A DNA stretch of 64,000 bases from Anaeramoeba flamelloides (taxonomy: Eukaryota; Metamonada; Anaeramoebidae), in assembly GCA_027625915.1 (NCBI GenBank), contig JANTQA010000036.1, forward strand, positions 7,027,001 to 7,091,000, written 5' to 3'. The notes beneath the pieces were generated by a model. That model was not told the origin of the DNA. It saw only the letters and a list, made by a program, of their open reading frames with translations, and did no database searches. The position numbers were made by a program, and so were the translations under genes. This document shows positions 23,894-40,980 of this stretch, piece after piece. Position 1 is the first letter of the stretch. The number at the start of each line of letters is the position of its first letter.

Positions 23894-24646
23894 CGGTTTA
23901 TTAAATTATAATAAATAAATATAAGAAAAAAAGAGTAAAAAATGAAACTTATTTTGATCGAAAAAAGTTTCAGAGTTCATTCGATACATATCCTAAGTTT
24001 GGTCTTATTCTGTGTTTTTGTTACTCATGAATTTTTTGTAATATTGTATTTTTGAAGATACAGAAATTGATTGCCTTAAATGATTCAAGGGATTTTCGAT
24101 AATAAATTATCTTTAGTATAGAACTAAATATTAAATATTAGTCTGAATTCATAGTTTCTTTAATCATTAAGAATTTATCATTTAAAAAATTTTGGGTTTA
24201 AAAATATTTGTTCAAAAAGGGTATAAAATAAAACTCTTTTAATAATGAATGTTCCATAAAGAATAGAATAACCAATAATCCTAATTTTTGGATTTTTTTT
24301 TGATAATCAACTCACCACCTTGGATATTCTTCAGACTCAAGGATCTATTTACTCACAAAATTTTACTGATAAGATCTTTTTTCACTTGTAACTATTAAAT
24401 AGAAATTCTTGAAAAAATACATAGATTCTAATTACAAAAATTTAAATAATATTAATTAAAAAAAATGGCCATTGGAACTCATTATTAAAAAATCAAAACA
24501 ACAAATAAAGAATTCACAAAAATCTAACATAACGGAAATTCGAACAATTAAAAAAAAAAAATTGCTCAGATCTCAATAATTTATAAAATTTAAACTGGAT
24601 CTTTAATTTCAATATTTAAAATTTAACAAAAAAATAAAAGAATTAA

Positions 24647-25063
24647 CCGTTGTGGAAAAAAAGTGAAACATGGAAAAAAAGTTCAACACGGTTTTTAATT
24701 GGGAACATTACTGAAAATGAAAAGTAAGATCAATGAAAATTAGAATAAATAAATAAATAAAGACAAAATGAAGTATTCGCCACAATAAAAGTTTTTTTAA
24801 TACTATCTTTTGGTATGGGTTTTTCTTTGATTGATCAATTATTAAAAATTTGTTCAAAAAATCGACTATTTTTAAGATCTCCAAAACCACATCAACAATT
24901 TCGATAAACCAAGTAGATTTAAATTTCATTTGTTGGGTTGATTGAAAATAATATAATGGGTTATTATTTGAAGTTTATTGGTTTCTTCTTTTTATTGATT
25001 TTACTTTTCATTTTCAGTAATGTTCCCAATTAAAAACCATGTTTCACTTTTTTTCCACAACAG
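24647..25063. mobile_element. Element C copy 3 (divergent subfamily)
   Basis: 417 bp with ends CCGTTGTGGAAAAAAAGTG and the complement CACTTTTTTTCCACAACAG, both flanked by TAA. It shares the inner motif TTTTTAATTGGGAACATTAC with C1 and C2 but differs in the outer repeat and interior. The interior matches 59745-60445 in inverted orientation. Confidence 0.83.
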
Positions 25064-25079
25064 TAATCTTTTTCTCATT

Positions 25080-25430
25080 TATTATTTTCACGTTCATAAA
25101 TTTCTATTATTTGAAACAACTATTTTTTCTTTTTTTAAAAAAAAATGATTAAATTCAATTTTAGTCTAATTTAAAGCTATTTTGTAACCCTCTATAATCT
25201 AATATTTTTGTAAATTTTTTAATCTTCTTTCTTAGAGTAAAAATGTCTCATTTATGAAATAAAAAGAATGAAAAAAAAAATCCTAGAGATCTTAAAAAGT
25301 TCCAAAGAAATAACACTTTGGAACTGTAATCCTTGTATTAGAAAACAATAATTTACTGCTATTTGAATTGGAACTTTGACTATCAACAGTTTTATATTTT
25401 TTCTAAAAAGGTACTTTATTTTTTATTGTT
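25080..25430. repeat. Decayed partial copy of element R
   Basis: Contains the R interior in order: TTTTGTAACCCTCTA, GAGATCTTAAAAAG, a TTTGAATTGGAA block and TTTTTTCTAAAAA. Termini are not recognisable. Confidence 0.5.
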
Positions 25431-25896
25431 TATATAAATTGATCTAACAGACACCACAAAGTGATTTGTTTTCAATCAGAATTCAGTAACTGATAAAGCA
25501 GATCAATTTTTTTTTTAAATTTACTTTACACCCTAATGAATAAACCCTTCAAGAAATATTTTTCAAGTTCTCAAACTCTTTTTCAAAATTTTGTTTGCAT
25601 GATTTTTTTGATTGAGAACATTTCTTTTTTAATATTTCCTATTCTGAGTCATAAGATCAAAAATAAAAAAAAAAGAATAAAAAAAAAATTAAAAAAAAAA
25701 AGATCTTTTCAAAATTTTTAATTCCATAAACTTTTATTTTGAGTTAAGTTGTTAAATTTTATGAGTTTAACAGTTTTTACAAAATTTGTGATATTTTTGT
25801 GAGGTGATTTTTATTAATAAGATTATTAGTAGAATAAAAATTATTCGGCAAAATAAAAATCGATCAATTGATTTCAATTTAAAAATCAAAATGATT

Positions 25897-30287
<4,391 letters not shown>

Positions 30288-30724
30288 CAGAATTTTGTTT
30301 GTTGTTTTGTGAATGAAAATGTAAAAATTAAAAAAAATGAAAAACCTTTTTTTGGAGAAGATAGACCTTTGGAAATTAATGATATTCAATTATTACTATT
30401 CTTCAAAGGTATGCTCTATGTTATAATTTCTCTTTTGTTTATAAGGACCTGATTATGTCTTAATAAACCCTTTTTTCAATTTTATAAGATCTTTTTGAGA
30501 AAACACATTTCAAGAAAAAAATCTTGAATTTTTATTGTATTTGTTAGGTTTACTTTTAGGGAGATAAAAATTAAACTAAAAAGGGAAATCAAAAACTTCA
30601 CAGAGGTTATTTCCAAAAAATAATAAACAGATACACAAAAACAAGTTATTAAAAACTAAAAAATTCTGAGAAAAAAATACTACATTTGTAGTTTCAATAT
30701 TAAACGAATATTAATCACATTTAA

Positions 30725-31403
30725 GGGTCTAATCATTTACCGTGAAAAGGCACCATACTCAAGGGGTGACCTGACACCAAAAAGGGTATTGTGAAATAGG
30801 CCTTCTTTTGGTTGACAAAATTCAAATAACAAAAAAAAACAATTCCATCGGATCTCTTTGACAAAAAATTTAACGAAGAAAAAGAGTTCTCAATTTCAAA
30901 AAATCAAAATTTTAAAAAAAAATTGATCTTTTCTCATTTTCTTTTTCAAAAGAGGTTAAATTTCTTTAATTTAAAATAAATTGATTTCTTGTATTTCGCA
31001 ATCAATTTTATTCGATTTAGTCTGATTTGTGGTTATTTTAAAACCCTCTAAATTTGACCAAGTAAGGATTAGGTAATAGTCTTTCAATAAAAATAACTCA
31101 TTTGAAAAAAGAAAAAAAAGAAAAAAAAAGTCACCAAGATCTCAAAAAGCGCCAAAGAGAGACACTTCAAAACTGACATAGTTGTTTTCAGAATTGTAAT
31201 TCACAACCATTCTAATTGGAAATTGAGTGTCGCTCTTTGGCGCTTTTTTCTAAAAATGTCCTTATTTTTAGTTGTTGATTTTTGGAGATCGATCGTACAT
31301 CATAGGTTGGTTGGTTTTTGATTGGTGTTAGGTCCTCAATAAAATTACTAAAAAGTTTTTTTCCATTTCAAAATAAAAAAATTTCACCATAATGACTCAA
31401 CCC
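30725..31403. mobile_element. Element R copy 2 (TTAA target site)
   Basis: 679 bp, direct copy of 27046-27719. Ends GGGTCTAATCATTTACC and ATAATGACTCAACCC, flanked by TTAA on both sides. It lies about 440 bp upstream of the ARL1 start. Confidence 0.82.
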
Positions 31404-32893
31404 TTAAACAAACTTTTAATGAAAATTGCTTTCTTATCTTTGAAGTTGTGTAAATAGCTGTACCGAGAAACAATCTTTAGAAGAATTTTAAATTCAATTT
31501 AGTTTGTTGAACAGTTTTATCAGATTATGAAAATATTTCAAGTTTTCTTTCTGGTTTGGGTATTAGGATAATTGGTTACATTACATACTTGGTTCAGATT
31601 TAAATTGATTTTTAAGGTTCGATCTTTGATTAATATCAAAATTTTCAATAATATTAAATCGTTTTGTTTCAAAAGTTACTGTATATTTTAAAATTTTCAG
31701 AGATTAAAAGGATTTTTTTAATTCAATTTATGTTTTCTTCTGAAAATTAATAAAAAGTTAACTGAAGTTTACTAGAATTTATAACAATTTAGTAAAATAT
31801 ATTGGCTTTATTCTATTTTTCAAATATTGGAAAACCTAACAATGGAAAATAGTTTTTAATTTTGTCGAGCAAATGGTATTATTATTTTTTATTAATTTTT
31901 TAATTATTTTTCTTCTTCTCTTATTTATATTATAAATTTTCTTTAATTATTTTGTCTTTCAATAAATAAAATAGTCATAGAATCTTTTAACATACACTAT
32001 TATTCTTTAAATAAGCCACAGAAAATTAATTGAATAACCTACAAAAAGATTGGCCAAAATAATACTTAATTTTTTATTAGAAACCAAACAATAATAACTC
32101 AATATAAATAAAGTATCAATATTCAAGAATTACTCATTAAAAAAATTCATTTTTTTTTTTTTATTTATTATTGAAAAAGTTTAAATTACACTCTAAATGA
32201 AATTTTAATTGAATTCACTTTTCAGAAAAATTAAAGAGTAAAAAAAAAAAAAGATTTCAAAGCCATTCAAGGTAAAGATTTACCCAGCTTTTTTCATAAT
32301 TAAAAAGTAAAAAGAAAAAACGAAAAGAAAAAAATAAATAAAATATGTTTATAAGAAATAAATTTAAAAAAAATAAAATAAAAAACTAAAGATATCTTTA
32401 ATTAAGAATACCCAAAATCATAGCCAGGATACTTTTGGGCGATTTTACAATTTAATTTAGTATTTGATCATTAAATTTTCATATAGAAGTTCTTTTTTTA
32501 ATCGTTGTTATTTCTTTTTTCTTTTTGATCCGAATTATAAATATTATTTTAATTTGATACCTTATTTTATTAATTATATTATTTTTAGAAAAATATGTTG
32601 ACTTTAATCGAATAACAAAAAAGATATTTAAAATTAAAAATTTTCTTCTTGTTTTCGATAACTCTGATTTTTTCTTATTAAATATTGAAAAAAATTCATC
32701 AATATGTGAATAATTTTGGTTATATTATGAAATAAAATTCTATTCCGTATGTCAAAGTATTGGAATACGCAAACTAGACAAATTAAAGTTATACAAAATA
32801 ACTGTGTAAATGGCCACAAACTGGGGTACTCAAATAAATTTCTACATTTTTTTTAATATCTCAATAGAAAATTAAATTCCATTCCTACTATTA

Positions 32894-33091
32894 AAGTCAG
32901 TTCCACTTTGAAGGCACAAACTTCCAACGAAATTTAAGGCACAAAAAAATCTCAAATTAAGGCACAAAATTTGGATTTTTTTTTTTTTTACAATTTATTT
33001 TACTAGAATTTGAATTTTGTGCCTTAAAATGAGATTTTGATTGTGCCTTAAATTTTGTTGAAAGTTTGTACCTTAAAAGTAAAACTTACTG
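32894..33091. mobile_element. Element D copy 4
   Basis: 198-bp foldback element with arms AGTCAGTTCCACTTTGAAGG / CTTAAAAGTAAAACTTACTG and a poly-T centre. TA on the left, CA on the right. Confidence 0.8.
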
Positions 33092-33713
33092 CATCTTCGG
33101 GTTTAAATTTGTTTTCAAAACTAAATTATTAATATTTTAACATTTTTTAAATTATAAATTGAATTTATTTGGGATTTTTTGAAATTTTTTATGAAATTAT
33201 TAATTTTTTTTTTTCAAAATTATTTGAAAATCATTTAACCCTCCTTTTTTAGAAAAATTTGACTTTGATCATTTTATTTTTAAATTTTATTTAATTTTTT
33301 TAAACTTTAAGAAATGAATTTAGTATTTACTTCATTTTTGTTATTAGTTTCTTTTTTCGTTTAATCAATAAACTTTCTTGAAAAAAAGAAATAAGACTCT
33401 TGATTTGATGCACAGTTTTGTCAATTCCATGTAAGTTCTTTGAAAAAGAGCAATTATTGAATTATTGCACTTTTTACAGTTTTTTCTGAGATTCTTCTTA
33501 AAACTTTAATACACACATGTGATTTTGAATTATGAATAGATTTTTTCAATGAAAAGATCCAATCTTTCAAATTAAAAAAAAATTTAACAAATAAAAATAT
33601 TTCTTTTGGAGTATCTTCTCAATTAGTTCTATCAATACTTTGAATATCATTTTGGTTCTACTTTTATGAAAAGAAAAAATGATTAAAATATATCTTCTCT
33701 TTTACTTTTACTG

Positions 33714-34876
33714 TTGCGAACAAAATTGGTGACATTAAAAAATAATTAGTCAAAAATTTGTTTTGGATTTTAAAATAGTAAATATTAACAAAATGATTTT
33801 TGATCAAGGTATCATTTTATGAACAAAACTTACATTCAAGAAAAAGCAAAGTTACTATCAATTATTATTTTCAAAAAAATCATATTATTTCATAGCATTT
33901 TGACCCATTAGAATTGCTTTGGAATGCTAAAAATACAAAAAAAAGAATTTTAATTGTACACTTGACTAAATATGTTAATTTTTTATTACACTTACTTTTT
34001 AAAGTGTAAAAAGTAGGTAATTATAGAAAATATTGAAATCTATTTTTATTACTATGTCCTTTCGATGAAAAAAAATGGATTATTTTTTTAAAAAAATTGA
34101 AACAAATAAATCTTAAGGAATTAATTTTAAACTATTAAAGTTTGAAGTTATTTTCAATAGTTAATAATCGTGAAATCTATAATTTCATACTTGTTTTTCT
34201 GAAATGTAATTTAAGTTTAAGGGAATCTCGAGTGTAATTTAAACTTCGTCAAGAATAAAATAAAATAAAAAATATGTTAATTGTTATTTATTAGATTACA
34301 TGCCAAGATCAAATTTAGTGACTGTTTGGGAAGACCAAAAATGTTTAATTATTTTAAATTGGGATTTTTTCTATTGATATTTCATATATTTAAATTGTTT
34401 CAAAATCTTAATGTTTGTTTTTTCAAAGTTTTAATTCTAAAACATTAGTTAAAATCAATCTCTCCTGAAAAAATAGCTTTTTTATAAGATTATTAGATTC
34501 AATTGGGTTTACAAGGGTATTTAAGATTAACCTTGATAAATTCACGTTATCTGAACAATGATAAATATTTTATTGAATTAATAGGTTTGAATATTTCTCC
34601 ATAAATATTTATCTTATTTTTGGTAAAGTTTATAATTAAAATTCAATTTGTGTTCTTTATTCCTTCCAAAGTAATTCTAAAGGGACAAAATGCTATGAAA
34701 TAATATTATTTCTTGAAAATTATAATTGAAAGAGACTTTGGTTATTCTTGAATGTAAGATTTGTTCATAAAATGGTACCTTGAGTAAAAAAATCATTTTG
34801 CTAATATTTACTATTTAAAATCCAAAACAAATTTTTGACTGACACAATTTTTTTATGTCACAAATTATTTTCACCA
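33714..34876. mobile_element. Element M: ~1.16 kb with very long inverted arms
   Basis: Left arm about 33714-33945 and right arm about 34650-34876 are inverted, diverged copies: ATGATTTTTGATCAAGGTA against the complement of ACCTTGAGTAAAAAAATCAT, and TTTCATAGCATTTTGACCC against the complement of GGACAAAATGCTATGAAA. The interior has no coding frame. It ends ~670 bp before the CDC6-like start. A foldback-type transposon or a decayed inverted pair are alternatives. Confidence 0.6.
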
Positions 34877-35546
34877 TTTTTATGATGGATCTTTCTTTTG
34901 GAATTAACATTACCAAATAAAAGAAATGTTTTTTGACTCTTAAACTTTTTATTTGTCTTCCAAAGCTTTCAAAAAAATAGAATAGAGAAATTGGATACTA
35001 AACAATAAAATTAGGACTGCTTTCAGAGATATATATTTATAAATTGATTTTGAGTAAAAGGGAATAATTCTTGGTAAAAAATGGGTTAAATGTTCATTTC
35101 TGGATATAGAATTATCAACATTTTATCAACTTGAAAAATCGTCAAGTCAGTTTTTTAAAGAAAAAATCAAAAAAAAAAATTCTTTTCAATCTCTTTCTTT
35201 AAAAAAAGTTATTTGAATCAGAAAAACAACCTTCTGATTTTTTTTTTGAATATATTTATCTTGTAGAGTTCACTTTTTGTTCTGTTGTTGATTACCTTTT
35301 CTCCGAAAAGTAAAAATAATTTATCTTTTCGCAACAACAAAATTTAAATAATCTATACGTTAAAGATCAACTACAAAAAAGAATTTTAAAAATATTCAAA
35401 TTAGCAATAAATGTCAAAAAAAGGGACCTACTAAACTCCACTTGAAGTTCAAATTTTCATTTTTTTTATCAAACAAATTTCCTTTTTTTATTTTACATTT
35501 TTATTGTTTTGGTTTAAAGAAAATAGCTTCAAAAGATTTTTTTCGA

Positions 35547-37553
35547 ATGGACACAAAATTTTCTTTTTTTCAATCTTCTTTTGAAACTTCAGCTGGCTTA
35601 CCAAATGTCTATTGTCGAGAGAAAGAAATGAAAACGATCAAAGATTTTTTTACCAACAAAATCACAAAACCAAGCAAAGCCAATTCTTCATTGTATATTT
35701 GTGGAACACCTGGGATGGGTAAAACACTTTCAGTAGGAGAAGTAATTAAACTTTTAAAAAAAGAAAAAGAAAAACATAAGAATGTAAAAATTAAATCTGT
35801 TTTTATAAATTGTGCAACACTAACACAAAAGAAAATGATTTGTCGAGCTGTAAAAAAAAAGATTAAAAAAAACATGTCTTTCAGAAAAGATGTTACACTG
35901 AATCAATGGAAAAAAATAGTGAACAAAAAGAGCCTTGATCAAAATGAAAATAAAAAAGAAAAAGCGAAGGAAGAAAAAAAAAATTCAGAAAAACAAAAAA
36001 AGAAAATTAACAAGAATGAGGATAAAAGAAGAAAAAGAAAAAGAAAAGCCGCAGAAAAGAACAATAGTAGTATTTCTTCAAACAGTTCTGAAGAAGAAGA
36101 GGAGGGCGAGGGAGAAGACGAAGAAGAAGAGCAATCTGATAATAATGAGGAAACTAAAAACGAATCCCAATCAATAAAAAAAAAAAGAGCAAATGTAAAA
36201 TCAAATATTATTACGAAAAAAAATTCAAAGAAAAACCAAAAGACAAAAAGATCCCAACCACAGAAGCAAAAGAAGAAAGGAAAGAAAAAATCTCTTTCAG
36301 ATGAAAACGAAGACTCTAGTGATTCTAACAAAAGTAAAGAAAGCGAAGAAAGCGAAGACAGCGAAGAAAGCGAAGAGAATACAGAAAGCGAAGGAAGTAA
36401 AGACACTGATGAAAGTGATCAAACTGATGAAAGCGAAGGGAGTGATGAGAGTAGCGAAAGTGAAGAAAGTGAAGAAAGTGAAGAAAGTGAAGAAAGTGAA
36501 GAAAGTGAAGAAAGTGATCAATTCAATAGTTCGGATTATGAGGACAATATCTACCTTGAAGAAAAAGAATTTGAAACACAACTCTATGAAATGAAAGAAA
36601 AATCACAAATTGAAAAAATTGAATTTTTTCTTAAGAAACTAAAAGAAAAGGTATTAATTGTTGTCATTCTGGATGAAATTGATTATTTAGTGACAAAAAA
36701 CAAACTTAATACGTTATACCAGCTTTTTGAATTGGCCAATTCTGAAATCACAAACCAATTTGTTGTGATCGGCATTGCGAATGCATTAGATCTTACTGAT
36801 CGAGTGCTTCCATATTTAACTTTAAGAGGCATTCAACCAAGCGTTCTTGGGTTTAAGCCATATACAATAAAACAAACAACAAAGATCCTAAACCAAAGGT
36901 TGACGTTGCAATCTGAGAATTCACAGGGGCTGTCTATCAGCGAAGAGGCAATTGAATTCTGTGCACGGAAAAACGCCAAATTCACTGGCGATATACGGGA
37001 AGCTTTAGATATATGCCAAGACGCAATTAAAGTGGGATACGAGAAGGGTGAAAAGATAATATCTTTACAAACAATGATACACGTTTTAAATAAATACTAT
37101 AGCTCAACAAAGTCGAAAATAATTGAAAACCTTCCCCTTCAACAAAAATTTTTAATTACTTGCATTATGAAACTAATAAAATTAAAAAAAAACAATGACA
37201 AATCAAAGACCAGAAAGGGAACGCGAAGATCTCTCAAAACAAACAACTTTAACAATCGGAGCAATTATACCCAAAAGCAATTGAACGACAAAAAGTTTTT
37301 TTCCTTATTTATCTTAAAACAAGAATATTTGAATTTTTGTCAACAAAATAAAATTACTTCCAACAATAGACTAAATTTTAACTCTATTTGTGAAAATTTA
37401 ATTGGATCAGGTATTATTAAAATCACAAATCAAAAACAGGTTCCAAGAAATAGAAACCAATATCTATCACGACAATTCCAAGTAAATGTACCTTTATATG
37501 ATATCAAATTCGCTTTGAAGGAAATGCCATTTTATAAAACCTATATCAAATAA
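35547..37553 (+). CDS. CDC6: CDC6/ORC1-type replication licensing ATPase with a large acidic insert
   Basis: 668 residues from the Met of MDTKFSFFQ; the frame is open 35 codons further upstream, so the start is uncertain and an upstream exon is possible. Cdc6 loads MCM helicase with ORC at origins. Seen: LPNVYCREKEMKTIKDFF entry helix, Walker A GTPGMGKT (residues 53-60), Walker B VVILDEID (372-379), sensor I region GIANALDLTDR, FCARKNAKFTGDIREAL sensor II helix, and a C-terminal winged-helix region. FCARK...GD-R-ALD favours Cdc6 over Orc1. Between Walker A and B lies a lineage-specific insert of roughly 210 residues: Lys-rich, then Glu/Ser-rich with tandem SEE triplets. The canonical family has only a short helix-strand segment there. 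Confidence 0.88.
   Translation: MDTKFSFFQSSFETSAGLPNVYCREKEMKTIKDFFTNKITKPSKANSSLYICGTPGMGKTLSVGEVIKLLKKEKEKHKNVKIKSVFINCATLTQKKMICRAVKKKIKKNMSFRKDVTLNQWKKIVNKKSLDQNENKKEKAKEEKKNSEKQKKKINKNEDKRRKRKRKAAEKNNSSISSNSSEEEEEGEGEDEEEEQSDNNEETKNESQSIKKKRANVKSNIITKKNSKKNQKTKRSQPQKQKKKGKKKSLSDENEDSSDSNKSKESEESEDSEESEENTESEGSKDTDESDQTDESEGSDESSESEESEESEESEESEESEESDQFNSSDYEDNIYLEEKEFETQLYEMKEKSQIEKIEFFLKKLKEKVLIVVILDEIDYLVTKNKLNTLYQLFELANSEITNQFVVIGIANALDLTDRVLPYLTLRGIQPSVLGFKPYTIKQTTKILNQRLTLQSENSQGLSISEEAIEFCARKNAKFTGDIREALDICQDAIKVGYEKGEKIISLQTMIHVLNKYYSSTKSKIIENLPLQQKFLITCIMKLIKLKKNNDKSKTRKGTRRSLKTNNFNNRSNYTQKQLNDKKFFSLFILKQEYLNFCQQNKITSNNRLNFNSICENLIGSGIIKITNQKQVPRNRNQYLSRQFQVNVPLYDIKFALKEMPFYKTYIK
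36330..36515 (+). repeat. In-frame GAAAGTGAA-type minisatellite in the CDC6-like gene
   Basis: Tandem 9-bp units (GAAAGYGAA) coding Ser-Glu-Glu, near-perfect at 36465-36512 and degenerate upstream. Units are codon-aligned, so length change would not shift the frame. Confidence 0.9.
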
Positions 37554-38129
37554 AGAATTCTTACTAATTAGGTATTTAAATAGCAAAAAACAAAACAAAC
37601 AAAAAAAAAAAAACCCTTTCTTTAATTACATTGCCCGAATACCCATTAACACATATGTGTCATTATATGAATATGACTGTATGGTAAACGATATGTAACA
37701 ATTCTGATATTTATTTATAATTTAAAAAGGAGAAAATATATTTTTTTTACTCTTTTTCGAAATCAATTGAGATTAAATTTAACTTTTTTAAATATACATA
37801 ATTTATTGATTGATTATTTTTATTAAATTAACCTTTTTTATTAAATTTCTTTTTATTTTATTTAAAATAATAATAATAATAAATACAAATTTAATTTTAT
37901 TATTTTTTTTTATAAATCGGACGAAATTAATGATGCAATGATGCAACTAATATAAACTAAAATCCAAAATTTTGTCTCCAGTTAAAACAGTTTAAAGAAT
38001 CAGAATAATACAATTTCATTCAATTTGGAAATAATTTTGATTTTTTGAATAATATGGAAATCATTTTTTCATCTCTTAGCTTTTTTTTTTTTTCATTTTT
38101 AAATTACTTAACCTGTTTCGTTCAATCAA

Positions 38130-38530
38130 TAAACCATTTAGAACAGTTGCCAATATGTTAAAGTTGAGTTGTTCAAAATAAAAGAACTCAAATAAAATTA
38201 GTTGATTAGTACCTAACCATTTGATTGATCAATAAATATAATAGATTTTAAACAAATTTACCAATATATTTTTTTTTGTTTTGCTCTCTCCAAAATTTTC
38301 AAAACATATTCTTGATTTATTAGTATTCATGATTATTTATTTTTTTTTGTTTGGTGAGTATTTTAATTTTGAAACAATTGTTAATATTTCAATAAATGTA
38401 TGGCTCTAATTTGGTATTAGTTCTATAAGCTATCTTATAAGAATTTTTTTTCAAAAATGGAATTTTGGTATTGTTAATTTTGAATTGGGGTTTATAAAAT
38501 AAGAATATTTCCAATTTATATTTAAATTAA
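38130..38530. repeat. Dispersed repeat L, copy 2
   Basis: Inverted counterpart of 26370-26730; AAGTTGAGTTGTTCAAAATA and GAATTTTGGTATTGTTAAT with TTGAATTGGGGTTTAT mark the ends of the match. Confidence 0.65.
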
Positions 38531-38929
38531 AATATCTTTATTTTTTTTTTAAAAAAAAAAAATAAACCACTCTCGATATAACTCTATCACAAACTGAAAC
38601 ACAATTAATCTTTTTTAAGGTTAGTTTGAAAAAACTTTTATTTTTACCAAAAAATTATTTTTTAAAAAAAGTATTATTTCAATAAAGTTAAATTATTTTT
38701 GAATATAAACAAGACAAAAGTCTAATACTATTATCAATTTTCGTGATTATAATTTGAAAATGAAGAATTACATTTATTTTTTTTTTTTTTTTTGAAATAA
38801 ATGAACTTTTTTTCATTTTTCTTTGTTCTAATTAGGCAATGCATACGATTCTCAAAGTTACTATTAAGGGTAGTATTTATTTACTTAAAATAATCCAATA
38901 CAATTAATTCATGAATTTCTTATATATTG

Positions 38930-39490
38930 TATTTATAATCAAGAAAAACTGACAAAATAATCATTTTTTCTGAAATAATTATATTGCCAATTTTCTTAAT
39001 CAAAGATCTTTGTTATCCTTACATAATAATTTAAATTAATATGTATTTTTTTTTTTAATTAATTTATTTATTTTTGATAATCTATTTATTTAATTAAAAA
39101 AGCACTGAATTTTTAAAAATGGGCCGAAAAAAAGGAATTTTTACAAATTAGAGTTTTCTCCAGGTTTTTTCTAAGTGGTTAATATTTTTATCAAAATAAA
39201 ACAAAGAATATATTTATTAATGTAACTCAACTATTTCGAAGTGCAGAAGAGAGAGAAAAAAATAATATGAAAATATATTTCAATCTTGAAACTTGCATTT
39301 TTTTGTTGAGTTCAGGAATTTCAAAAGTATTCTTTCAAAAATTCGAAACGTTTTCTTGCAAATAAAGATTAAAAATTAAAAAAAAAAAACTCACAGTATG
39401 ATTTTTTTTTAATTTTCAAATTTTCAATATTTTGTTAACTGTGTTAAATTAAATTAAGGCATATAATAACCCACTTTATCTGATTTGAAA
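38930..39490. repeat. Dispersed repeat H, copy 2
   Basis: Direct counterpart of 15600-16190: CAAAATAATCATTTTTTCTG, ATCAAAGATCTTTGTTA and CAATCTTGAAACTTGCA with TTGTTGAGTT. Confidence 0.6.
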
Positions 39491-39844
39491 TTCAAAATTA
39501 TCCAATATATTTTTCTTTTCTTATATTATTAAAATACATACTACAACAAGAAAGATATATTGAATATTTTTTCATCCCCATTCGAATAACAATAGTTATA
39601 TTTACTAATAACCCAAATAAATGAAAGAATACTTGTCTAGATACTATTTAATAGTATTTTTATGGACTTAATATAAGGCATTTTAAAGGAAAAACTAAAA
39701 ATAATAACAAAGAAAAAACTAAAAAACACAATTTTTGCCAAAAATTAAATCATTTTAATCTTTCAAGAAAGGATAATAATGAGATAAATAAACAAAAAAG
39801 ATGTAATATGTTATGTATTAGAAATTCAATAAGTATCATTACAC

Positions 39845-39846
<2 letters not shown>

Positions 39847-39876
<30 letters not shown>
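39847..39876. repeat. (TA)n microsatellite
   Basis: About fifteen TA units. Confidence 0.95.
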
Positions 39877-39881
<5 letters not shown>

Positions 39882-40869
39882 TTTTCGAAAAAAGTTAATT
39901 ATTTGTAAAGTCTGTAATCTGTATATCTCATTAGTTTGATGATATTGGTTGAATTTCAATTTCAAAAATAAAAAATTAAATAAAAAAAAAATTGAAAAAA
40001 TAATTACTCTTTGTTGGTCTAAATACTAATTATTAAAGACTGGGAAACTATTATTTTAATGTCTATTTTCCCTCTGAAAAATTAATTAAAAGTAAAAACA
40101 TTCACAAATAATAATTTTGATTATTATATTTTGGGAAAATAGTAATAATTTACTCTTAATGATATTTTTCTAATAGTTTTTTGAGACATTTGAATAATTT
40201 GACCTTTATAAAACTAATATGATTCACCTGGAATTTCAACTGACTTTGTGAAAACACACAATTATATGGTCGCTAACTCCTTAATTGATATTTTTTTTTC
40301 TAGTAATCAAAAACTCATAATTTTCAACAACAAGAGGAATAGTAATCAAAAAAAAATGAACTTAAACTTCTGATTTTATACAGATACGATATTAAAAATT
40401 TGAATATGTATAAAATTTTCAGTATATTTTCTTTTTTTCGATTCACAAATACAGATAAAATCAAAAAAAACACTTTTAGTTCAATATCCATTTTTGTAAA
40501 TCTTGTATATATTTACTTTCAAAAAATTTATTGAATATAAATATTATCAAAGACAACTAATTTTACAAAGTTTTTCTACCTTTCAACCAATATAGTCCTT
40601 TATTCAAAGCTAAAGTAAAAAAACTTTGAAAATGAAAAATCAAACAAAAATTTTCAAACATTGATGTGAATTTATTAATATTTACTTTTGTTTTGGATTG
40701 TTAGTATACTGGACATATATCTGATTATTCTAATTCTAAAAATGATCAAACAAATAATTTATGTTCATAAAGAACAATTTATTACTTTAAAATTTCTCTC
40801 TTGACCAAGGAAAATGAAAGCCAAAAGAACAATCATTTATAATTTATTATTCAAAGACCAATATATATA

Positions 40870-40980
40870 TAATCTTACCTTTACAGAGCGTTACACCCTC
40901 TAAAAATATCGGAAAGTGTTTGAAGTGTTTGTAAATAATCTTCATGTTTTTAAAAGTGATTTAAAGACCTAAATCTTTGA
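40870..40980 (+). promoter_or_regulatory. Promoter-like module upstream of the 41063 gene
   Basis: ACCTTTACAGAGCGTTACAC, CCTCTAAAAATATCGGAAAG, TGTTTGAAGTGTTTGTAAAT, then TCTTCATG and TTTTAAAAGTG. It aligns with the module of EMC4 and element B, though more loosely than B1 and B2 align with each other. Confidence 0.4.

Larger units (their letters stand above)
23894..25896. other. Intergenic between RPN3 and ARL1
   Basis: 2.0 kb containing element C copy 3 and a worn partial relative of element R (25080-25430). No supported gene. Confidence 0.6.
30288..35546. other. Intergenic, 5.3 kb, between ARL1 and the CDC6-like gene
   Basis: Divergent promoters must lie here. It holds element R copy 2, element D copy 4 and element M. 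No other supported gene; the frame at 32634-32819 is low-complexity. Confidence 0.6.

Noticed and set aside
24316-24345. Minus-strand exon-like piece (ILESEEYPRW between AG and GTGAGT)
   Set aside because: Only ten codons, no neighbouring exon found, and it lies upstream of a complete RPN3 start; probably chance.
35609-36594. Several open frames overlapping the CDC6-like gene on both strands
   Set aside because: They are alternative-frame readings of the repetitive Glu/Ser/Lys coding region.
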